This document shows, in pieces, positions 12,144-23,060 of a stretch of DNA of 64,000 nt (the stretch's first letter is position 1; every line of letters starts with the position of its first letter). The translations under genes were made by a program, and so were the position numbers. The DNA is from Anadara kagoshimensis (Eukaryota; Mollusca; Bivalvia; Arcoida; Arcidae), in assembly GCA_021292105.1 (NCBI GenBank), contig CM037864.1:6753143-6817142 (forward strand). The letters are read 5' to 3'. The notes under the pieces are model-generated. The model made no database searches and was not told where the DNA came from. It was given only the letters and a program-made list of their open reading frames with translations.

Positions 12144-14370
12144 AATGTAACAATATTTTCATAACATCAGAGCTTTAAAAATATGACCATGAAACAGATG
12201 GCATTCTGGATAAAATAGACTTACTATATACTGTGTTTTGTCATGGATAATATTTCTCAAGAGAGATTTCCACAGAATTTTTAAAATTATTTATTAATGA
12301 AATGAAAGACTAAATGGTCTATTTAAAAAAGATTTTATCACTATTTCTTGTTTTTGTGTATTCAAAACTACCTGTTGTGAATGCTTTTGATGTGGTACAG
12401 TGCACATGGTACATGTATTGAAAGCCAAGGAATATCTGTATTGTAAAAGTGGAGCTGAAAAAAGAAAGACTGAGAAAAGAGATGTCCAATTGCTTTACAG
12501 ATGTATAATGTAATTGTGCTACTATTTAGATGTATAGGCAAAAAACATTGACCTGTCTGCTTGACCTTTCATTAGGAATATTCATACAGGATGATCCACC
12601 CGATGTATGGGTAGTGTAAAGATTGCAGTTAATACATAAATGATTGAGTTGCTGAATCTTAAAATAGTAAATGTTTCCCCATATGTACATGTATTACCAA
12701 TACTTAAATGTACTCATCTGTAATAATTAATTTAATTAAAGGTCAAGCGGAAAGGTCAGTTTTGTTCACCAATTGATGACTTGATCTACTAATAATATAT
12801 TTGCAAAATGCTTAATGGTTAAAGACTATAGTGTAAGACTCAACTTATCAATCCATGTTGTCTATTGTTATCTATCAAAGTACTTAAAATGACAGATAAT
12901 GTCTAAAATTCAAAATTGATTTTCAGAATTTTTATAAAAAAGATATTTTTTTTTAAATTAAAAAAAGGTTTATGAAGTGGACTAGCATACAGTTACATGG
13001 TTACCTGCCCTTATGATTCTGGAACAAGTTTGAAGCTTAAATTATGACTGTATAAGATTAACTGCCAGCTAAACCTTATGATTAACACATGATAATTTCC
13101 AGAAATTTGTGTTGAAATCTTTCTCTAGTTCATGCATATAGTGATTATCAACTTCCTCTAATTTAATTTGAGCAAAGGGCAATATGTAAATACTGTCCAA
13201 GAACAAAAGACAGTGATCCAATGTTGACTATTAAAATTGGCTTTTTGACTTAAGTCATGAAATGAACAGGAACCTCAGAAAAGCGAGGAAGAAACGGTAT
13301 AAAAAATTCAAACCCAAGTACTGTATTGCTTTATTTTCATGGTGTCAAATTTTCACGGTTTGACAATGACTAGTGTATTCGCGGTGTCAAGTTTTCGCGG
13401 TCTTATCTGATTTAAGGAAAACGACTCTAGCAAGATTAATGGGGTGGTAACACAAGTGTCTATTCACGGTGGTTTAATTTTTGCGGGAATACACTTGACC
13501 GCGAATATAGTGAAAATAAAACCACAGCAAAATATAAGCATTATACTATTCTACAGCATATCCATGCATTTTTCAAGTCAAATATGGAAATTAATGCTTA
13601 TTGACTATAATTTTTAAAACATAGGATCAAAATTTACCCAATAAAAATCTGACACTTAGTCTGAAAAGGGTAGGCAAAGTATGTAGCTCTAAGATTAAAT
13701 CCCAAGAGTCTGGCATTATTGGTGAGCCACATTTTTCCACTGTTATTTGTATGTACATCCTTTTATCAGTTTATTTTCTCTTTGTTTGTGATTTATGTAT
13801 TATAATACATAATTGTAAATGTTTTTCTGTAATTATTTGCTCTCGTCCTCAAACAGAAATCTAAGTCATTTGTTTAAAAAGTTTGTTAGAAAGTCATAAC
13901 TTTACCAAATGGCAATCACTTATTCATTTAATAAATGTAGGTATATGCATAATAATCATATCGGATTATGTATGTTGTCATCATATAATAATATTACAGT
14001 ATAGTCCATCCACCATCTGATGGCAGAGTGCTAATCAACAAGGACAGCATAAAGTATAAAAAGAGTGTCTATGTATGTGTATAATTACGCTGGCAGACTC
14101 TTTATTCGTAAAAATTATCCTGACATTAAAATAGACATGCTGTATACTTTGCCATCAGATTGTGGATGACCTATATTCACTTGTATTGATACCATCTTGA
14201 TGTAAACAGCTGATTTTGCATGATTAAAAGACTATATAGAAATTTAAAAAATTGCGTCTTTTTTAAATCAATGTCTACTAACATGACTCATATCACATAT
14301 TCATACCTTCTGATGTTTTTGTATTCAAAAATACCCTGGATATATTTGACATATCATTCTCAATTTTGAT
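12144..14370 (+). other. CARS1 3' flank, no further gene
   Basis: Probable 3' UTR and intergenic DNA, AT-rich. No clear poly(A) signal could be chosen just after the stop. It contains the repeat at 13190-13690 with a small element inside at 13323-13535. No coding supported. Confidence 0.5.
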
Positions 14371-14374
14371 TACA

Positions 14375-14520
14375 CATGTGGTTGGTGTAGATAAACAGGA
14401 GGTGCTTACCCTTCCGGAGCACCCAGTCTCATTTCCCTGGTGGAAGTTCATGTGTTTATCTTAAATTGCCAGTTTGAAAGTTTTTACCTTGCTTTTGGGA
14501 TTTTGTATTTTTTCATTTGA
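14375..14520 (+). mobile_element. PLE 3' tail
   Basis: aaacaggaggtgcttaccct and tccctggtggaagttca followed by aagtttttaccttgc. A 5'-truncated insertion shared with copy B at 31060-31215. Confidence 0.75.
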
Positions 14521-15324
14521 AAAAATAGATATGCATATGACGTTACAGCCCTGTTCATTTGTAGTCCAAGACCTTGAACTAGAATGGATTCTATTGTAAT
14601 TTAATATCAGTATATACAGCTTCATGATCAAAGTATCTTGTGCAAGTTTGAATTTTGGTAATCTCTGATGAAATTCCTAGGAGTTATGTCCCTTTGAAGA
14701 ATTTAAAAAAAAGTTCCTACCCTGAAATGAACACTGGTAGTTTGTGGCAATATCTAATGTGATATTTGAATACTTTAGGTGGGATTAAACACAAATATTG
14801 AATAAATTTATTTGGTTACAGGTACTGTCATTGAAATTTTATAAAACAAAACCTTGCATTTAATTTGTGAAAAAAGTTACATTACTGTAAAATCCCCATG
14901 TCTTAACCACATGTTTAGATAATCATATTGAGTACTCAATTTGCAGTTGAATTTCTTGCAAATGGCCTTTCAAATTAGGTCAAATACAAGGCCATTATCT
15001 AGCTAGCTGCTTTGAGTGCAGGTATTGCTAATTATAGGTATTAATGCGAGGATTATATAGGAAAGTGGATTTTCAGATAATTTTGATTGGTTTGATTACT
15101 GTCATTTCTAATACCATATGATATACTTTACACACAGAAATGAATGTGCCGGGGTCTTGGAATGTACTTTACCAACTGTATATTAGCATGCATCTAACTA
15201 CTTCCAATATAGGAGATTTCACATTTTTTAATAATAAATACCACAAAATTGGTCAGAACTAAGTGGTGGGTGAAATCAAATTTAGTATTCCAATCACAGC
15301 TTCTCACCACAACAGTGGTGAGGA

Positions 15325-15490
15325 ATGATCATTTAAGCATTAAACTTTGTTTGTAATTGATCTATGATGGTTTAGATAGAATGGCTCTCGTGCTAATTTA
15401 AATAAACCGTTTATGTATGACAAATTAGAGCGAGAGACATTTGATCATAGATTGATTACAAACAAAGTTTTATGCTTATATTTACAATCC
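15325..15490. mobile_element. Foldback MITE-like hairpin, copy A only
   Basis: aagcattaaactttgtttgtaat and its inverse attacaaacaaagttttatgctt bracket about 165 bp. There is no equivalent at the matching place of copy B, so it probably arrived after the duplication. Confidence 0.6.
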
Positions 15491-16101
15491 CTCGCTTAAA
15501 ACTTACAAATTTTTGAAATGTGATTTAAATTATTCTCGTTTTTCGTGGAAATTTCATGTGAATATCGAACAGGAAAAAATTGTGCACTACTTGAGTTCCC
15601 AGCTGTTCTTTCTTGTTCAATTTGCTCTTGCTCCTTTCAGTGTCGATGATTTACATGTACTTTTAAGTAATAGACTTGTAATCTCTCATGGTTAATATTA
15701 TTGGTGGTTAAATATCCTCAGTATTGTTTATATATATATTTTTTAAATCAAATTCGATGCTCTTTTTTCTGCTAATATACCAAGTAGGTATATTCATAAC
15801 CTCAATTTAATGTTGGATATGTTCCTCAAATTTTGGGAAATCTAATTTTTAATGCTTCCTAGAGGAAACTACCAACACATTTTGATAATAATGTACCACA
15901 AATGTGTCACTGTCACAGCTAAAGGACAACCATGAACACTCAGATGATCAAATATAATTTTATTGTTTGGCTCTTTACAATACAAAAAATGTGCTTGACA
16001 AATCTTATAATTACCTCTGTATCAAAAACAGTCGTCCCGTTTGCATTAAAATTAAAACACAACCTTGCACATACACAATCACTCTGGAACCTGCACACAC
16101 A

Positions 16102-16102
16102 C

Positions 16103-16149
<47 letters not shown>

Positions 16150-16160
16150 ATATATATATA
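16102..16160. repeat. (AT)n microsatellite
   Basis: A run of alternating AT with two breaks; a longer one lies at the matching place 32149-32207 in copy B. Confidence 0.9.
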
Positions 16161-16524
16161 CACCCTAAAAACCTATACCATGTGGTGCAAAAAATCACTT
16201 CAACGCTTAAAGGTGATTGTTATACAGATATTGAATGTGCTTTGCTAGGAATAATGTATACAACCTTCAGCCTTAATAATATTTTTCCTGAAAGACTTAA
16301 TTATTTAATTTACACTGTAAAGTTGAATGTTAAATCAAAATAAATAAATTAAAATAAAAAATCCCCTGATAACACTGGCAAGAAGGAATCAATCATCTAA
16401 GCTTCCTAGAGATTGGATGGGTCCTGATAACTGCTGCTGCAACTAAAGGTCGGAATTATCCCTTCCTTATCTAAACGTATATCATCTGATTATTAAAGAT
16501 CCAATTTGTATTGTTCTATTGTGA

Positions 16525-16750
16525 ACATATACTCAACAAAAAAGTTAAGGATCACATCAAAAACATTATCTAAGCTTGTATAAATCATATCATTTCATTT
16601 TCTCTTAATTTCATGAATGAGCTTTAGTTTTAAGCACAAAAAATTACATCACGTGAAACAAGAACAAAATGAAGATGGTTTTATAATTTTCAGATTTTTT
16701 TGGATTTTTGATTCAAATTTTACGTTGGTCCCTGTTTCTGTTGAGTATAG
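16525..16750. mobile_element. MITE with TACTCAACAAAAAAGTTAAGG ends, copy A
   Basis: The left end tactcaacaaaaaagttaag has an inverted partner near 16725-16750 (ctgttgagtat). The same element in copy B lies at 32464-32692. Confidence 0.65.
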
Positions 16751-16867
16751 TTAAACTTTGTTATATGACATCCTGATTTGAGGTTCTCTTAATGTTCAAA
16801 GGGTGTTTATCCTACTTATCCGCCGTTGTGTTCATTAGTGTAATCAACCCTAAAACAAAGTGGAAAT

Positions 16868-17025
16868 AATGGCTGGTGTAGCTAGCTAAACAGGAGGTGC
16901 TTACCCTTCCAGAGTACGTGGTCTCACTTACCTGGTGGACGTTCACGTGTTTAACTTAAATTGACAGTTTTTATTTTTCTTTGGAATTGTGATATGGACA
17001 TGGTATGTTTATTTTTGATTATTTA
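16868..17025 (+). mobile_element. PLE 3' tail
   Basis: tgtagctagctaaacaggag and tacctggtggacgttcacg. Shared with 32815-32975 in copy B. Confidence 0.75.
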
Positions 17026-17109
17026 GTCAAAATTTGATTTAAAGATAACTTGATAAGATAATTGTTAGTATTAGATTTAGATGATACAGATCATCGTATA
17101 TATATACCA

Positions 17110-18060
17110 AAATCAAACATACCAGTCTATTTTCAAATCACAATCCAAAAAGACAAGTAAAAACTGAAAACTTACAAATTTAGTTATATAGTTGAACTTC
17201 CACGAGGTAAGTGAGGCCGGGTGATCTGGAAGGACAAGCACTTATTAAGATAACTGCACCTGCCATATGCTAAATAAAAACTAAGAAAACATTTAATAAA
17301 CATTGAAGTATAGGAGTTCAAACTGTGTAAAAATACAGATAGAGCATAGTTATCAACAGTATTGTGACAACGACCATTAAACTTTTTGAGGGCCTTGATA
17401 AGCAGTCTTAAAATATTCCCGAGGAAACAAATAAGCTGTAAGCAGCTGTCTGCGTTGTATAAAGTTCCTTTAATTAGAACTATATTTTACATAGCGCTTA
17501 ACTTTGAAAAGAAAACCACTATAAGCAAGGAAAAGAGTATAGTGCTACATAGAAAAAGGATGTTGAAAATAGAAAAAATGGAAGTCATTACGTTTGTCAT
17601 AAACAACGTAGTGTCAAAGGTAGCTTTTTGTGGATGTCATAATCGAGGTATTAGTTCAATTCATAAACAGACATCCATGTTTAAATCATAATTCCAATGC
17701 AAAGTAAAAACTTTGAAACTGATAGACTTGGTTTAACACGTGAACTCCACTGGGGAAGTGAGACCAGGTGCACGGGAAGGATAAATACCTGATGTTACGA
17801 GCTACACTCATGACGTGTGTAAACAGAATTTAGAGTGAAGCAGAACATGAAGATTGATCATGTGTTTTATATCATGCGCACTAGAGCAGATTTCATGCAG
17901 AACTTTGTTAAATCTGGAGAGAAGACTGTCGCCAAATCTTCCAACTCCAAATACATTTTATAGAAGGTATTCTTTCTATTATCAATTCTTTTTTTAGGCT
18001 TTATAAATGTCATCCCCTATTAAGCTGGACATAAAAGGTACAACGGGTTTTAGGTCCTGT
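17110..18060. mobile_element. Cluster of old PLE fragments, copy A
   Basis: A minus-strand tail with a piece of reverse-transcriptase end (17110-17660), a second minus tail (17690-17860) and a plus-strand RT scrap reading AKS after SGEKTV (near 17880-17950). All are broken. The equivalent cluster in copy B is 33060-34030. Confidence 0.6.
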
Positions 18061-18733
18061 TTAGACTTGTACCGAAATTGTGCAATAATACAATTGCCAT
18101 CTTCTTATTATCTAGTCACAGTTTCTCGTTCTTAGTCGTGAATTATCATTTTCAGTATATGGCATTGATATTCCAGTTTTTAGTCACTTGTTTAAGTTGT
18201 ACTGTCATAAACATTTTTGAATTTTACCATGGTATATTACGACAATATATTGTCATATGCCATTTTCGGATTTTATTATGGTTTTTGACGGAAATATATT
18301 GTCTGCCATATATTATTTTTTAATGTATTGAAAAAAATCCAAATAGATATATGACAGTGCCATACCGATTTACTACATTGCTACATTTAATTCAAGTAAA
18401 CCTTCCTTTTACTCTTTCTTACCACAAGGACCAGTTTCATAATAAAGATTGAAAAATACCCATAAGTATATAAAAAGAGTAAAGGGGAACAACAAATCAG
18501 ATCTTTCACTGGTAGGTGCTACGACAATATTACTTTTTTAAATTTGTGTCCGATCATCGTGATCTTGGTGTCATTTTGTTCCCAGATAAATGTTCTTTAA
18601 ATTGACATTCAATTTTTTGACATAATTTAAATCGTAAGAAACTGTTTACACGGAAAACACGGTGTTTCTTACCAGGTTTAAAAATGTCAATCTTGAAGAT
18701 TAACATTAATTTTGTAAATATGCCTTGACTCAC
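18061..18733 (+). other. No gene seen
   Basis: AT-rich sequence shared with 34030-34455. Contains the repeated word ccatggtatattacg. A downstream (3') exon of the secreted-peptide gene could lie here on the minus strand, but no splice acceptor can be chosen. Confidence 0.4.
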
Positions 18734-19156
18734 CTCTGCCTACGACCATCAGGGAGATTAGCGGTCCCATACCCTGAATCATCACCTGCTACATATAGGC
18801 TTCGCTTTTGACGATTTGACATCAATACACCTGCTTTCCCTAACGGTTTCTTACGGCCATCTGAAACTAATGCACCTGGTAAACCTCTCTTGACCACCAT
18901 ATATCTATGACCATCTGGCATTAATCTATATAATGTATCTCTCTCTACCTGTTTGGCATCATTACTTGACACAAAGGCCTGTCTGTGTAGCATTAGTGCT
19001 CTTTTCAATAATACCTTCCCGATTTGTTTTTGTGGAACAATTTTCAAGGAATTGATCTCTAAAGAAAAAATGGAAATTTTGTTTGTGTAGAACGGGTGAT
19101 TTTCTTAAAATGTACATATTTTTATGTTTTTATGACCCCCAAATAATAATAATAAT

Positions 19157-19193
<37 letters not shown>

Positions 19194-20078
19194 TATATAT
19201 ATATATATATATTATACAGACACATTTAAAAAAAATGCATGTTGAATAAAGTCATTTTGCAATTGGCTTCTTGAGGGGGGGGGTGTTAGCATCGATCGGT
19301 ACCGGCTCTACCGATATTCTTGTTTATGGATGTGTTTCATACCGCCAAAGGCATGTCTTTCAGATTTGAATTGTAAACTTTTGTTTGTCTGTTCAGACAA
19401 GTTTATGTTATGAGTATGGTAAGCCTTTTGTGTTTGCATAACCATTTATTGTCTGTAAAACTTCTATGAAATTTGATGTTGAAGATGTCTGCAATTACTA
19501 TAAATGTCAAAAAAGTAAAATAATAGATTAAGCTTCATTTTTCAAACAATGTAGTTCTAATTAATGGATTGATTGAAATGTTTAAAATGATTATCCAACC
19601 GCTACCACCGTTAATGATTTTTACGAACCTAAAAATCAAAAACACGTGTTTTACTACAAAAGTGGCGTGGTTCTTGACATCGAACAATTTCAACAAACAT
19701 GTAACACAACAATATATTTTTGAAACATGGATATATTAATAATCAGAAACAAGCATACTAATCCATGTCCTAATCACAATCCAGTGGCAAAGTAAAAACT
19801 TTGAAACTGACAAGTAAGTTAGACATGAGAGCTTCCACCAGGAAAGTGAGGCCTGGTGCTCTGGAAGAGTAAGCACCTCCTGTTTAGCTAGCTACAGTAT
19901 AATAAAGGAACTTAAAGCCTCACAAACACCTAAACCAATTTAGAGTAATTGAGTAGAAATTGTATTGTACAAAATGAAGTTGCGATAACACAACCAACAT
20001 TGTAGGTTGTCTCTGGATCTTACCTGTGACAAAGGCTAGATGAAACATTCCAAATACGATGTAACCTAATTGTTTCAT
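18734..20078 (-). CDS. Secreted dibasic-site peptide precursor, paralogue A
   Basis: Two exons. Exon 1 (20024-20078) encodes a signal peptide (MKQLGYIVFGMFHLAFVT) and ends at a GTAAG donor in phase 1. Exon 2 (18734-19058) follows a TTTCTTTAG acceptor and encodes INSLKIVPQKQ, then segments bounded by LLKR, MVVKR and QKR, ending LPDGRRQR. Reading on to the TGA at 18730-18732 gives 127 residues, but that stop overlaps a good donor (AG|GTGAGT), so a further exon is possible. Probably secreted and cut at Lys-Arg by prohormone convertase; mature product unknown. The intron holds a (TA)n tract and a PLE tail. Sequence upstream of the start codon soon diverges from paralogue B. Confidence 0.75.
19158..19212. 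repeat. (AAT)n-(TA)n microsatellite
   Basis: A run of aat units passing into alternating ta, in the intron of paralogue A. Confidence 0.9.
19735..19905 (-). mobile_element. PLE 3' tail
   Basis: Reverse complement of the tail: aatcagaaacaagcatacta through aagcacctcctgtttagct. It is in the intron of paralogue A; a counterpart at 35265-35412 sits in the intron of B. Confidence 0.8.
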
Positions 20079-20157
20079 TATTCTACACTGATGCAAAGTT
20101 CCGGGCGAAGTGTCACGTGACTTTCAAATTTAGGGCACTTTTTTTTAAACGGATTGA

Positions 20158-20286
20158 TTATTTACACTTAAGGCCGTATAATCCAGGTAGTAGGCTGGCG
20201 TTATTAACACTTACGCATGCGCAATACGATATCTAGTACCAGCTGTACAAGGGCATGGTTTTGTTCAATGAAGTATGTCGGCAATA
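20158..20286 (+). repeat. Left terminal inverted repeat of the MULE
   Basis: Inverse of 28318-28442. Contains gcatgcgc and a short internal repeat of ttattnacactta. Confidence 0.85.
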
Positions 20287-20560
20287 CTGTCCCACGATCA
20301 ATGTAAGCATTCTTATTTTCCTCTAATAATTGATTTTATTTTTTATTTTATTATCATTATTATTATAATTGATGAGAACATAATAATTCATCTTTAAAAA
20401 GTTTTAAATTAAAATCAATATAGATGTACTTTACGTGTTCATAAAGAATTTGTCAACAGGAATTAAGGAGCAATTACTTGATGAGTCGTGTTCGAACACC
20501 TAATTAATAAGAATTTTCACTTTGATTATTAATCTCCATACTCAAGTAAGGATGTAAACA

Positions 20561-21040
20561 CGTTAATCTCTTAATCTAATTAAGACCCGCGACCATAGGA
20601 TACTCAGTAATTAATTCACTGTCATGTCAAAGTAATTAGGTACATATCTGTGAACATGGGATGATGCACGGAAGTGTTAATCACTTAATCTAATTAAGAC
20701 CCGTGAACATAGGATACTGAGTAATTAATGCACCGCTCGTGTCAAAGTAATTAGGTATAGATCTGTGCACATGGGATGCTGCACGGAAGCGTTAATCACT
20801 TAATCTAATTAAGACCTGTGAACATAGGATACTGAGTAATTAATGCACCGCTCGTGTCAAAGTAATTAGGTATAGATCTGTGAACATGGGACGCTGCACC
20901 GAACCGTTAATCACTTAATCCCATTAAGACGGTGAACACGGGATACCGTTAATCTCTTAATCCAGTTAAGACCCGTGAACACAGGATTCTAAGTAATTAA
21001 TTGACCGATCAAGTATAGGTAAGTAGGTATCTGTGAACAT
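20561..21040 (+). repeat. 115-bp tandem array upstream of the NADAR gene
   Basis: Units start at 20561, 20675, 20790 and 20905 (spacing 114-115 bp), with a shortened one at 20947. Each opens gttaatcncttaatctaatt, which contains the palindrome CTTAATCTAATTAAG, and includes gaacatgggatgctgca. The array stops just before the TATA box. Confidence 0.9.
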
Positions 21041-21078
21041 GAGATGCTGCTACTTAATTAGGTGTCAATAATTCCTGG

Positions 21079-21087
21079 ACTATAAAT
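21079..21087 (+). promoter_or_regulatory. TATA box of the NADAR gene
   Basis: ctataaataagg, about 70 bp before the first start codon (21149). This is a sensible core promoter directly after the repeat array. Confidence 0.55.
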
Positions 21088-21148
21088 AAGGACTAAGTTA
21101 TAGCAATAGGCACAGTATGATACTGAACCTGAACCAAATCACATATTT

Positions 21149-21570
21149 ATGAGAATGGCTTCTTTGTTTTTCAAAGGTGAAGATTGTGTGTTGTCGAATT
21201 TTTATCCGTGTAAAATTTATTATATGGGACAAGTATTTAATAGTGTTGAGCATGCATATCGATCAGTTTCGGAAGGCCGTGGACCATGGATTTGTAGAGT
21301 TGGCGAATGCCATTAAGAGTTGTAGGACTGGAAAGGATGTGAAATTGTTGTCGAATGTGTTGTGTAGTAGTCGTTTGTGGCATGAAAGCAAGAGACGGAT
21401 TATGGATGAACTGACCTGAAATTTGAACAAGTGAAAGAATTTGCGAGATATTTGATTGAAAGTAGAGACAGAGTGCTTGTGAATAATGTGGCCGATAGGT
21501 ATTGGGGAAGTGGAAGATACGGTGATGGAGAGAATATATGTTTGGACAATTGTTAATGATGCTTAGAGAC
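21149..21570 (+). pseudogene. NADAR domain (YbiA-like N-glycosidase fold), broken
   Basis: From the ATG at 21149: FKGEDCVLSNFYPCKIYYMG and FNSVEHAY, then KAVDHGFVELANAIKSC, SSRLWHESKRRIMDEL, FEQVKEFARYLIESRD and DRYWGSGRYGDGEN, ending FGQLLMMLRDR. These match the NADAR pattern in order: SNFYP, S-x-EHAY, KA, W, D-x-YWG-x-G, G-x-N-x-x-G-x-x-L-M-x-x-R. Members act on ADP-ribose-linked or riboflavin-pathway N-glycosides. The domain is spread over more than one frame, so this copy is dead. It lies inside the MULE on the same strand as the transposase and is read as the element's cargo or second gene. Confidence 0.8.
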
Positions 21571-22020
21571 AGACGTGTTGATTCAATGACAAGAGTGGCT
21601 GTTTTTGAATCTAGGTATGTTCGGGAAAGGCGGTATAAGATAGTGAATTATTTCTTCAGTTGTTGTGTTACAAGCCCCACGTAGTGTATATTCAGTTAGG
21701 TGGAAATGACGTTTCTCCAACTTGTGGACCAACGGGAATTATTAGGAATATTTGTGCGTTAGTGGATAGTTTGAAATCGTCAGGTGTGAAAGAAGTGTAA
21801 TTTTGTGAAATCGCCGGGTGTAAATCAAGTTTTATTTGATAGTGTTAGGAAGAAAGTGAATAAAAAGTTGTGCAAATTGTATGGAAGATTTGTTGTGAGA
21901 TTTAACAACGTAAGGTTTCCCAATGATTATTCGAATGATGGGGTACATTTAGGTGAGGATGGAATGAAGAGATACTACTACCGTTTGCAGCAGATGTTTC
22001 GAAAGTGCCGACATGTGTGA
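21571..22020 (+). pseudogene. SGNH (GDSL-type) hydrolase domain following NADAR, broken
   Basis: Directly after the NADAR end come VVYIQLGGNDVSPTCGPTGI (block III, GGND) and later NDYSNDGVHLGEDGMKRYYY (block V, D-x-x-H with catalytic Asp and His). A worn VAVFESRYVR before them may be block I. With NADAR it probably formed one protein of about 290 residues. It ends at TGA 22018-22020. SGNH domains occur as side genes in some CR1 and Ngaro-like elements, so an independent remnant is the alternative. Its reading is also broken. Confidence 0.65.
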
Positions 22021-22029
22021 TTTATATGC

Positions 22030-22345
22030 TGCATGTATATAGTAATCAAAAACAAACATACTAATCCATTTCCGAATCACAATCCAGAAGCAAAGTAAAA
22101 ACTTTGGAACTGACAAGTTAGGCTAGACACGTGAACTTCCACCAGGGAAGTGAGGCCTGGTGCCCTGGAAGGGTAAGCACCTCCTGTTTAGCTAGCTACA
22201 CTTGCCACGTGTGTAATTAAATTGTGTGAAAGGAACATGGAACTATGAGACGTCAAATATATCCAAGGCAATTCTGGACACAGAGACATCAAACTTATCA
22301 ACAATACTGTGATGACGGCCATAAAACTTTTTGAGGGCCTTGATA
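22030..22345 (-). mobile_element. PLE 3' end, 5'-truncated
   Basis: Tail plus the last RT codons in reverse complement, inserted just after the SGNH stop within the MULE. Confidence 0.85.
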
Positions 22346-22445
22346 TTAACTTGTTGAATTGTAATTAAGGTATGGAGTAGTCAAAATACATATATATGTA
22401 TTGTGTGTATGTGTGTATAACTTACTTACCATATGTTCATGTATT

Positions 22446-22490
22446 GACAAAGATAAGTCTTCATCAGTACTATTGTCATATTTTATCATT
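22446..22490 (-). ncRNA. Worn hammerhead-ribozyme-like motif
   Basis: The minus strand reads gtactgatgaagacttatct then ttgtcaatacatg: the CTGATGA box and a stem II-like AGA/TCT are present, but the GAAA box is gone. It lies upstream (5') of a PLE copy. Probably a dead ribozyme, or chance. Confidence 0.3.
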
Positions 22491-23060
22491 CTTTTACCGT
22501 CCCGATCTTTGATTTGTTATACCTGTAATAACATGGCACCACGCGCTATCCTTCGCCAAACGTTTGGATACTCTTTGAAGTAGGTAATTTCAGTTCTTTC
22601 CTTTTCCATTAAAACACTTTGAAGTTTTAATTCTTTTTTATATTTTTTCATTATTCTATAACATCGGCAAAAAAGTAACCAATGAAAAATGTTTAAATCA
22701 TATAAATATCGGACATTTTCTGTAACAAATTATATTGCTTTCGAGAGACTAGTATTGGCTAGTGCTGTGTATTTGGTGATGTATTAATATTATATATTTT
22801 AAAATTAGTATATTGCAATAGTGCTGAAAAAGTGCTTCTTAGTCATTGCTGGCTATAATATTGCTAGATTTATAAATGTTTTGAATTTGATGAATATTTT
22901 CATTTAATAAGCATGGATTAGGTATTTTTGTTTGTTTTCATTTTATTTGCACTTTTTATCAATATTGTAAATATTTTAATTTTAGTTTTGCATGGTGTTA
23001 TATTGGTCTATTACTTAAGTTATTTTTTAATTTTATATTAAATAAGGACTTATTTTATTA

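Larger units (their letters stand above)
11205..20090 (+). repeat. Segmental duplication, copy A
   Basis: Aligns in order and orientation with 28735-35605. Shared parts are the end of the CARS1 intron, its last exon, 3' flank, an (AT)n tract, a TACTCAACAAAA MITE, several PLE remnants, and the secreted-peptide gene with its signal exon. Copy A is about 2 kb longer (extra pieces near 13150-13690 and 14990-15500). Divergence is clear but moderate. Confidence 0.9.

Noticed and set aside
15932-16343. Overlapping plus-strand frames rich in Tyr-Ile
   Set aside because: They are translations of the (AT)n microsatellite.
18730-18732. TGA as certain end of paralogue A
   Set aside because: It overlaps a strong 5' splice site, so the true C-terminus cannot be decided without transcripts.
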